Shown here: positions 1 through 11,000 of the stretch, in pieces | How positions within the stretch are numbered: the first letter of the stretch is position 1 | Layout of the letters: every line of letters begins with the position of its first letter | NCBI RefSeq assembly: GCF_964355755.1 | Contig: NC_092677.1 | Coordinates: forward strand, 9,942,601-10,006,600 | Length of the DNA stretch: 64,000 bases | Source: Antedon mediterranea | Lineage: Eukaryota > Echinodermata > Crinoidea > Comatulida > Antedonidae | Direction of reading: 5' to 3' | Notes under the pieces: generated by a model | Seen by the model: only the letters and a program-made list of their open reading frames with translations | The model's database searches: none | What the model was told of the DNA's origin: nothing | Translations under genes and position numbers: made by a program

Positions 1-573
1 TTTTATTTAACCTAAATTCACAAATTCCTTTTTTTTTTTGTAAAATGAAATGTTGTGTCCTTCATCTCTGAAAAAACCAAAGTAAAATACCATTTCACCG
101 ACATTGCAATAATTATTAAACATTGGAGATCATTGGCACAGTAAAAGTTTCTTATCTTTCATATACTAACTAGCAAAAATAATTCACTTTAAACTTTATT
201 GTTGTCAGCTCAATCATTAGATGAAAACTGGCTGGTTGTACCAGCAACAATCCTTCCATCATGTGATAAATTGTCTGCTTATTGCATAAAGTAACTCTAA
301 ATGTTGTCTAGATTGTCTTTTTTTAGATTAATTTTCTTTATTAATAATAAGAGGATCATTGTGGATCAGTGACCTGTGTAAACAGAGGGCCTGAAATTGC
401 ATGCGATGTAGTGTGTGGAAGTGAGGGGAGGCATAGGGCCTTGCTATAGCAATTGTACCAATTCCATAGTTATTTTCTGGCTATTTCACTGTTATTTATT
501 GGCTACTTCACTTGCTATTTATTGGCTATTTCTCACTATAGCAATTGCACAATATAAAAACAGTAGTGCTATT

Positions 574-907
574 TCATGCTACTTTCATGCTATAACCAAT
601 CCAGGGACGTTTATTTGTATTTTGGCAAGAATTCATATGTCTATGTCATTTAACACAAAATCATCAAAGAAAAAAAGGGTATGTGAATATGAGTTTGGTG
701 TAATGGTTATATAGCCAGTGTTTTACAGTTGAGGTCCTTGGTTCAACTCCTGCTGAGGTTCTTTTTTTTTTTAATCATCATTTTCATTCATTTTATTATT
801 TCATGCTACTTTCATTCTATAACCAATCCAGGGACGTTTATTTGTATTTTGGCAAGAATTCATATGTATGTCATTTAACACAAAATCATCAAAGAAAAAA
901 AGGGTAT
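574..907 (+). repeat. direct repeat pair around the tRNA-like sequence
   Basis: About 105 bp at 574-680 repeats at 806-907, both ending AAGAAAAAAAGGGTAT. The tRNA-like insert lies between, so the block was duplicated locally. Confidence 0.6.
683..765 (+). repeat. tRNA-like sequence with an inverted copy
   Basis: Box A-like TGGTGTAATGGTTA and box B-like GGTTCAACTCC are spaced as in a tRNA. The first 58 bases return inverted at 1003-1060. Probably a SINE head or tRNA pseudogene, not a working tRNA. Confidence 0.45.
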
Positions 908-939
908 ATTCAACAGATCAACCAATGTTGCTGTGTCAA

Positions 940-1140
940 GTTATTACTTCCGCCAAGGAGGTTATGTAGTCGATTGGGCATGTGTGTTTGTTTGTCTCTT
1001 GACAAGGACCTCAACTGTAAAACACTGGCTATATAACCATTACACGAAACTCATATTCACAAGGTTGTATGTAGTGAAATTAGCCTAATCACACAGCATT
1101 AGACAAAATAACTATATATATTTTTTCAGGAGAAATCTTA
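940..1140 (+). repeat. interspersed repeat, also at 61230-61790
   Basis: Shares CCGCCAA.GAGGT, GTGTTTGTTTGT and GTAGTGAAATTAGCCTAA with two stretches near 61240-61290 and 61710-61740. Family unknown. Confidence 0.45.
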
Positions 1141-1176
1141 TGTAGGGGAATGTTACAATAGGTGGAAGTATGCACT

Positions 1177-1848
1177 CCCGGAGTGCCGTTCTGGTTCGGT
1201 CCCGGAGTGCCGTTCTGGTTCGGTCCCGGAGTGCCGTTCTGGTTCGGTCCCGGAGTGCCGTTCTGGTTCGGTCCCGGAGTGCCGTTCTGGTTCACTCCCG
1301 GAGTGCCGTTCTGGTTCACTCCCGAAGTGCCGTTCTGGTTCGGTCCCGGAGTGCCGTTCTGGTTCGGTCCCGGAGTGCCGTTCTGGTTCGGTCCCGGAGT
1401 GCCGTTCTGGTTCGGTCCCGGAGTGCCGTTCTGGTTCGGTCCCGGAGTGCCGTTCTGGTTCGGTCCCGGAGTGCCGTTCTGGTTCGGTCCCGGAGTGCCG
1501 TTCTGGTTCGGTCCCGGAGTGCCGTTCTGGTTCACTCCCGGAGTGCCGTTCTGGTTCGGTCCCGGAGTGCCGTTCTGGTTCACTCCCGGAGTTCCGTTCT
1601 GGTTCACTCCCGAAGTGCCGTTCTGGTTTGGTCCCGGAGTGCCGTTCTGGTTCGGTCCCGGAGTGCCGTTCTGGTTCGGTCCCGGAGTGCCGTTCTGGTT
1701 CGGTCCCGGAGTGCCGTTCTGGTTCGGTCCCGGAGTGCCGTTCTGGTTCGGTCCTGGAGTGCCGTTCTGGTTCGGTCCCGGAGTGCCGTTCTGGTTCGGT
1801 CCCGGAGTGCCGTTCTGGTTCGGTCCCGGAGTGCCGTTCTGGTTCGGT
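1177..1848 (+). repeat. 24-bp minisatellite, exactly 28 units
   Basis: Unit CCCGGAGTGCCGTTCTGG plus TTCGGT. Units 5, 6, 15, 17 and 18 end CACT instead of CGGT, and units 7 and 19 start CCCGAA. The pattern of units 5-7 returns at 17-19, showing an internal 288-bp (12-unit) duplication. Because 24 is divisible by 3, all plus frames and one minus frame stay open. There is no sign that any is translated. Confidence 0.9.
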
Positions 1849-4800
1849 AATTAGGTAGGTATATAAATAGATAGAAATGTTGCTTAGTTTGGAATATTTA
1901 ATTTGGATATACCACAGCGGGGCGGATTCCGCACTTAGATTAGGGGGGCTAAATATTTCATAAATGATAAAAACGATTCATCAGGTTGCAGAAAAATTAT
2001 TGTAATTATTTTATTTTAAAAAGTTAAATTTTAGGGTGGAGGGGACTAAAGCCTGCTTAGGCCCTGCCTAAATCCACGCCTGCACAGGATGAACTACAAA
2101 CATTTGGGCTATGTTAATAATAATAATCGCCTTTATATCACTACGTGTATTCCATATAAAATATAATCCCATAATAAAAAAAATTTAATTGTGCAAAATT
2201 TTATATTTCACCTCTAAGCAGGCAATACGTATATATATAATTCATGCCAGGGTAACTATTCTCATACTAATGACAGGGAAAGTATTTTTTAAAACATGAC
2301 AAGGAAATTATGTATTTCTGGGCAACTTTGCGTTTCTGGGCAAACTAGGCAAATCTAAAGTAATCTGAAAAGTGGTCTATAACGAAAATTCTAAGGGAAA
2401 CTGTAAATCGGATGCTATATATATAGATATTTGCAATGATGGAGATCCTGAGATCATCTGATACCGGTGTTTTTTTTTGTGTCTGCCTCTTTTATTTAAA
2501 CTTATTTATGCAATTGATTTCGTAACTATGGACATCCATTTCCAAAATAAAAGTAAAGTGGATGAATTAATATTGCTCAACCATGTACAGTACCAGTAGG
2601 ACGTACGTCAGCGAAGCACACTTGATCAAATGAGCGTGGCACTTAAGTTGTAGCTCGGACCATATGCTGGTACTGGCCTAAATATTAAATGCTGGTATAA
2701 ATAATAACAATAATATAAACATAATAAAAATGATACTAAAAACAATAAAATAATTTGTAAAAAAGAGAGAAAATCATTGCATTATTGAGAATTGTTTCAC
2801 TAAAGTCAAGGGAAAAAAACATTGGTTTCATAACTGCATAGATAATTATGCAGATTATATTTTAAGTTGAAGATGTTTATAATGAAATTATCAATTATCA
2901 ATAATAATTATATAAAAACTAATCAAGGTTAACATCACTAATTAACCTCAAATAATAATAATTTAATTTGCACTGATCATTACAACTGAAAATTCATGAA
3001 ATAGCACCCCCTCTAGCTTTCTTCACATGACTGTATATGATGGAAAAATATGAAAAAAAGAACAAGTAACAAAAGTGACATTGTTGCCATTCAGTTTAGG
3101 TTAGTAGATTGTAGAAGTATTTAACAGTTAAAATTATTTTTTTATATTACAAAAGTAAGTGGAATTTACTGATAAGGTAATAAATAGTAGTAGTAATAGT
3201 AATACATTTACTAAGTACCAACAGCATCTATGTATACTACCAATTTAACATACCAATGCTACTCTCTAACACACCTATTCTGCTTCAAGTATATTTCCAG
3301 GAGCATAATGAATAATTCATGACCTATTTCTATAATAAAGAATTGCAAGATGGCTGATCTACTTCCTAAATATAACTTAACTTGTTTGATACCCCGGTCA
3401 CCTGAAAAAAATGTGTGTACCAAAAATTGGATAGAAAACAAAATGTTTACCTGTAAAAATTAGTCAAATTGGCTGCCAGACAATATGTTTTTACTAACTG
3501 TCTATTTTTTTATTTTGGTTTTGTTTTTCCTACAGAAGTTTATTAAAACTACAAAATGCAAAATCCAATTTCATTTTAATTTTTTTGGGGACAATACATC
3601 TTTAATATCTTTTTTTGTTTGTAATCAACTAACTTGGAAGTTTGTTGAACTAAAAAATATGACATAAAATACACACATTACATACAAAAGTTCACATAGC
3701 AACCCTAGAAAAAACAGTTTTTATTTATTTTTAAAAAAAGATTATAACCGAATTGTACAAACTGCTTGTAGCAAATGGTAAAGACAACTTTCTCTTCTAG
3801 GTTAAAAACAATAGTGGCCAGCGTTGTTCGCACTGGACTTGAAAAATGGTAAATTTTACCCAGATAACTTTAGCAACGGCTATTGGTAAATTTACCGATG
3901 ATTTACCAAACTGTAACTCCCATGGTCACACATTCAGATTGGACTTTTTAGCTATCATGAAGTATTTATTGGAAGTGGTTAATTTAACAATGAGGGAATT
4001 GTAGCCAGTGTTCAGATTTAACTTTTCTTGGCGACTCTGTTAATTTGACCAACTGAGGTTTTAGCTTGTGTGGTCATGAATTGAGTCTGTAGTAACTTGT
4101 CTTTGTTATTTTTTCAAATTAGAGCTAAAACCTGGCCTCTAATACAGAATTATCCACTAGGGAAAATTAAAACTATAGATGGCGTTTTAACATTTAAACA
4201 AAATCAACCATAAAGGAAGCTATAAATAAATAAATTTACTTGCATAAACGGGCTAGTTAATGAAAAATGTTACTAGCCATTGGTCAGCGGACTGAATCGA
4301 ATAAATTATTCACAAAACAAATGATTTTTTTCCCCACTTTGGCAGACATTTTCATCTTTATTGTTAAACATTAAACATTATCATTTAATTTCGAGGCAGT
4401 TAAAAGTTTCTGCTAAAATACAATATGTGAACATATGTTAAAGGGTGTATGTTGTGTGTGTGCTGGTAGTCATCACAATATTACGATCACTGCCTCAAAT
4501 AATCTTTTATCTATTATTTAATATAATAGCACGAATGCAAAATTGTATGCTCTATCTATCTCCTCCTAAACCACACGATTGATACTTGCATCGTGTAAAC
4601 TGGGGCACCTTTTAGTCATTCAGCTATGATAGAATTGAAAGGCAATTTATTTGGAAAATTGTTTTTTTTATTGTGTTTGGTAGTTCTTGGCTATTTTCTC
4701 GCGTATTGCTAAACCCTGCAAACAACAAAAACATAACAAACCCCATTGAACCAACATAAAAGTGATTGAATTATGTAGTGTAGTTTTGGTTTGCAGGGTT

Positions 4801-5075
4801 TATCAATCATTTTTAACCAACAAAATATGTTTTACCCCAAAAAAAAGTAGTTAACAAAATTGTTGTCTTTTTCGGAGTTTGCAGGGTTTAGCAATACCCA
4901 TTTTCTGTACATCACAATCAGGTCACAGAGTCACCATGTATCACAGATTACCTGCCCTCCCTTTGGAGGGTTAACAGCTAGTTTCTTTTAATATAGAATT
5001 AACAAAATGTAACTGTAGTATAATAAACGTACAATGTAAAATTATATTTAAAACCAAAAAAATAAAATTGTTCAC
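1849..5075. other. no gene recognised; 3' exons of the FG-GAP gene expected
   Basis: AT-rich sequence with the MITE at 4703, a possible hAT-like end near 1920-2090 (inverse begins CAGGCGTGGATTTAGG), and short repeats. No convincing C-terminal propeller or membrane-helix exon was found on the minus strand. Confidence 0.4.
4703..4897. mobile_element. 195-bp MITE
   Basis: Perfect 21-bp terminal inverted repeats, starting GTATTGCTAAACCC and ending GGGTTTAGCAATAC. A third partial copy of the end (TTTGCAGGGTTTATCAAT) lies inside at about 4793. Confidence 0.7.
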
Positions 5076-8000
5076 CTGTTTTCCAAAAACTTGTAGAGAA
5101 AATGCTTGCATGCTGGGATGGAATGCATTATTGTACATGTCAAGAACTCTAGGGTTGTGATTCCGTCCTCTTCCAAATATTTTAGCCTGATTGTTCCATT
5201 GTATTGGCGCATTTATCTACAAAATAAAAAGGTTTTCTTCATTCTTGAGTTAATTCTTATATAGAGCATAAGCAATATCGCAATGGCAGCCCGTACAATT
5301 CAATTCAACTTTATTTAATCACAGAGGCCCAGATCAACACATGGTTATTCTTCCCGGGAACGTGCACATACAAAATAGAAATACAATTTCAAATATATAT
5401 ATATAAACCGAAAGGCAAATTACTGAAAAAATAACAATGCTGTGGGTATCAGTGGCTGGATCTCATTGGAGATACTGGGTTTGGTCTACTAGTGTTCCTG
5501 TTTTCAAATAGTCATCCATTCATAGAAGTACTGATAAAGAAATTCTGTTTGGTGGTAACTATAGAATGGACTGAGTAACTTGAATTCTTTGGTTTAAGTT
5601 TAATGCAATAGAATACAAAGGGTTATTATTTTGGTTATTTTGGCTACTTTTTGTATACAATTTATGTTCTATGCCTAATGTGTTTAGATATGTATAAATA
5701 AATCTAAAGGCAAATTACTGAAAAAATTACAATGCTGTGGGTATCAGTGGCTGGATCTCAATGGAGATAAAGAAAAAAGCAAAAAGCTAAATGGATAAAA
5801 AACAGAAAAGTTAGCAGAGCTTTCGAGCAACACTAGCCCTTCATCAGTGCAAGTGAAGGAATTTGGATAAAGTCATAGCATAATAATTGGCAAGTGCTGC
5901 CTGGGTGAACAGGAATAAAAGAAAATACAACAAAAGAGACAGGGTGGTGAATGTGGAGTGGAGACTGAATAAGAGTAGAAAAAAAAAGGTAGCTAGCTTG
6001 GTAAACAATTTTGGAATGGAACTAAAAAAACAACTAAAATGGTGGTTACTAGAGAGGTTTCGCAATCTTACGAATACGATAACGAAAACGGATACGTTAC
6101 GCACACGTATTCGTTTTCGTAAGCCATAAAAAAATCTGTTTCGCATGGCAACGAAATATTGAGGCGCGTCCAAAATATGACTGCGGTAAATTTAAGCGAA
6201 GCGCAGGTACGTGTTGCTTGTTGCTTGGCTGCCTAGGCCTAGCGTAACATCAAAGCGAGTGAGGACTTTAAAAACTGCTATTTATCAAAATTGACTTGGC
6301 ATTTTAGTAAATTACTTTAGTAAATTACTTTCAATAAAATTATAATTATATTATAATCATGAATCATTCCTGATTCAAATGCAAAATGTGCAAATAGATC
6401 AAAAACTATACCCGTTTTGTAGTTACGAATATCACTGATGATATTCGTCAACACGAATACGCTTTACGAATATGAAATGGGGATCAGCTCAAAAGTTTGA
6501 CAAATGTATGACGTATCCGTTTTCGTTTTTGTATTCGTAAGGTTGCGAAACCTCCTTAATATTGAAACCGATCTGGGAGTATGTTCCTAATATTGAGTCC
6601 AAAAGGTTTTGTGGTTTTAAGTAGTAATTCCAGTGGTTTCTTTGTCTTTGCAAGTTTTGTCGCTCCATTTGACATCGTGGTCTATATTGCAATATCTCTG
6701 AAATTTGCAATAGAGTGACCAGCTGAATTAAAATGTTCGGCTACAGGTTGATCAAGCTTTAATGTTTTGATAGCTGATCTGTGTTGTGTCATTCTCATAC
6801 GGAGAGTGTTTTTTGTTTCCCCGATGTACTGTTTACCACAAATATTACAGTATATGAGATAATCGACATTTTTGGTTAGGCAATTAATATATATATATAT
6901 ATATTTTTTATTTTTTGAGTAAACATTTTTAGTTTGTTTTTGTTCTGTGCTATTTGTTATTTGTTTTCTATGACAATACTGTAACGTACGGTGAGAGTAA
7001 AAAAAAAGTTCATTTCATTGTTTAGAAATTATATAACATATTTTGCTGATATTGACGAATCAGTTCATATTACTTAGTATTAAATTTAATACAAGATGGC
7101 AAAAAAAAAGCAAAGATCTTATGGAGCGCTTTTAAAGTATGAGTGATTTACAACTAATAATAAACACAAATAGATTATAAACCCGTTTATTTTAACAAAT
7201 CTATAAATAACTTTAATGACTTTCAAAATCTTTCAAGAAGAATTGGTCACATGCACCAAATGTGACCAATTTCGCCATACAAGTAAATAGTTTCTATAAA
7301 GGGTAAACTTAATTTAGAGAAAACTTTATAGAACCAGGCAGAGCACAAATATGTATTATTAAAAATAATTGGCTTTAGTAGTTACTGGCTACAAAACGAA
7401 AACACAATTTGTGTTGTTATTTGTGAAATATACGTTTCTCCTTTTTGTAAGGTTGTGAATCTATCTATCTGGTTGGTTGTTGGTCCATACTGAGCATGCA
7501 CGAGTGTCTTAGCTCATGCTACCAAAAAGGATATAGACTAGTGATAACAAATTATACATGTACAAATCCCATAGGGCCAAATCAAGCCAAATAGAGAAAA
7601 ATCATGCTATCCTTTTCTTTAAAAAAGCGAATAGCTGCGATAATTATGTTTTATTGCATGTCTACTGAGCTTTTTGATTCACATAAATGCTCATGAACGC
7701 GTCATAGCTCATTTCCTGAGCTTTGATTAAATGTTTTGCTTTGCAAAAAGTAGAAACAGTTTGAACTACCAATATTGCTGTAACGAATCTCAGAACTAGT
7801 AGAATCAGAAGCAGAGAGGGATTTGGAACATGGAAACATGAATGCTGTCGTTTGCAATTCGCACAAACAAATGTGCATAGTGGAAAATCGGCCTCATATG
7901 GCGTAATGCTTACATGTGAACGACTAAATGAATAACAATTTCATCATGTTCTATAAAAGGTCTACGTCATTAATCACATCACAAATTGTGCATTAAATAT

Positions 8001-11000
8001 TTTATGCATATATGTATTTGTCTTGTGAAAGACTACAGTAAGTTGTGATGAATTACGATATCCACTAAACATAAGTTAAAACAAATGTCATTTTTTAAAA
8101 CCTACCGTATTTAAATCTAGTTTGCTCAGTAACTGTACTAATAATAACTACCAACAACCCTCAGATTTGTCAAGTTCAATAAAAATTAATCAGATATTCG
8201 GAAATACTTTCTCATTTTAACTGCTTTTGTATGATTATAAAATCAGATCGGAATATGAAGTAGTTTAATGGTTTAAAAGATTTTAATTTAAACAATATAT
8301 TATGGGGACCCTTTTGGGCTTAAAGGGTTATCCCCTGTTCCATGTTTGGTTTTTCAAGTTTAATGTTTGTATTATTTTATGTAATTATTTTCTTTCAAAT
8401 ATCATGCAGTTTTATAAACTGTACTGTTCTTGGAATGCAATAAATATTACCTACTTACTGTGTATTGAACAGTGATATGTTACCTGCCAATTAAAGTGTC
8501 CGTGAGGGCCATAACTGGTCATCTTTCCATTGCTTAGCAAGAACACTGCATCGTACCCTTGGTTTCCTGTATGTAGGCCTATGTTACGTAGATGTGATAA
8601 AACACCTTTTCGCTTGGCTATCCTAAATTAAAAATGTTTTTAATTCAGTATTTCACAATACAGTAGAATTAAGCGAACACCATCTAAAGTGCAACACCAT
8701 TTGGTTGCAAAAAATTGCTACAGCTCAACTTGTAAAAGAATTGGATAAAGCTAGGTTCCTACTAGGATGTTACAATGCTTAAATTTGTTGTTTGCAGGTG
8801 TAGTTTTGCTTGGCCTCCAAACTGGCATATCTATGGCATATCTATGGCATATCTATGGCATATCTATGGCATATCTATGGCATATCTATGGCATATCTAT
8901 GGCATATCTATGGCATATCTATGGCATATCTATGGCATATCTATGGCATATCTATGGCATATCTATGGCATATCTATGGCATATCTATGGCATATCTATG
9001 GCATATCTATGGCCAATTTGAGAACAGTTCTATTTGGGAACATTTCTTGGGTTGTATACGCTCTCTCTTTTAACACAAATACCAGGATGTAAGTTATATA
9101 GAAAATATATGTAGAAAATAATACCTTTTTACAACTAATGGTAAAACAGAATGTTGCTTATCTTCTTTGAAATTGTTTGAGTACAATGTAAACAAAGAAC
9201 CTAAAAACAAATAAAAAAACTATAAAAATATTATTTAAAATGTATTTATTTATTATACATCTACTAAACACTTTCACACACCACCACTTTGCCATCATAT
9301 GTCACCACACTCTACTACATGACACTTTACGCTAATACACATCACCACCATATTCCACCACACACTACCATACGCTACCACACATCACCACCATATTCCA
9401 CCACACTCTACTACTTGACACTTTACGCTAAAACACATCACCACCATATTGCACCACACACCACCACTTGCTATCATATGCCACCACACTCTACTACATG
9501 ACACCTTACGCTAACACACATCACCATCATATTCCACCACACACTACCATATGCTAACACACATCACCATCATATTACACCACACACTACCACACATCAC
9601 CACCATATTCCACCACACACCACCACTTGCTATCATATGCCACCACACTCCACTACATGACACCTTACGCTAACACACATCACCATCATATTACACCACA
9701 CACTACCATACGCTAACACACATCACCATCATATTACACCACACACTACCATACGCTAACACACATCACCATCATATTACACCACACACTACCATACGCT
9801 AACACACATCACCACCATATTACACCACACACTACCATACGCTAACACACATCACCACCATATTGCACCACACACCACCACTTGCTATCATATGCCACCA
9901 CACTCTACTACATGACACCTTACGCTAACACACATCACCATCATATTACACCACACACTACCATACGCTAACACACATCACCATCATATTACACCACACA
10001 CTACCATACGCTAACACACATCACCATCATATTACACCACACACTACCATACGCTAACACACATCACCACCATATTCCACCACACACCACCACTTGCTAT
10101 CATATGCCACCACACTCTACTACATGACACCTTACGCTAACACACATCACCATCATATTACACCACACACTACCATACGCTAACACACATCACCATCATA
10201 TTACACCACACACTACCACACATCACCACCATATTCCACCACACACTACCATACGCTAACACACATCACCATCACATTACACCACACACTACCATACGCT
10301 AACACACATCACCATCATATTACACCACACACTACCATACGCTAACACACATCACCATCATATTACACCACACACTACCATACGCTAACACACATCACCA
10401 CTATATTGCACCACACACTACCATACGCTAACACACATCACCATCATATTACACCACACACTACCATACGCTAACACACATCACCACCATATTCCACCAC
10501 ACACTACCATACGCTAACAGACATCACCGCCATATTCCACCACACACTACCACACATCACCACCATATTCCACCACACACCACCACTTGCTATCATATGC
10601 CACCACACTCTACTACATGACACCTTACGCTAACACACATCACCACCATATTCCACCACACACTACCATACGCTACCACACATCACCATCATATTACACC
10701 ACACTCTACCATACGCTAACACACATCACCACTATATTCCACCACACACTACCATACGCTACCACACATCACCACTATATTCCACCACACTCTACCATAC
10801 GCTACCACACATCACCACCATATTCCACCACACACTAACATACGCTACCACACATCACCACCATATTCCACCACACACTAACATACGCTACCACACATCA
10901 CCACCATATTCCACCACACACTACCACACATCACAACCATATTCCACCACACATTACCATACATCACCACCATATTCCACCACACACTACCACACATCAC

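Noticed and set aside
206-275. Last FG-GAP exon with nearby AATAAA
   Set aside because: Weak acceptor and no preceding exon to fix the frame. Mentioned only as a lead.
415-714. 99-codon open frame
   Set aside because: Spans a locally duplicated repeat and a tRNA-like sequence, with low-complexity composition.
1177-1848. CRISPR-like array
   Set aside because: Units are contiguous with no unique spacers, and the setting is eukaryotic.
1162-1854. Long open frames over the 24-bp repeat
   Set aside because: The unit length is divisible by 3, so several frames stay open on both strands without coding. No splice or start context.
3259-3407. Next exon of the FG-GAP gene
   Set aside because: A good acceptor exists, but the phase required by exon 16 gives a stop after eleven codons and the open frame does not resemble the family.
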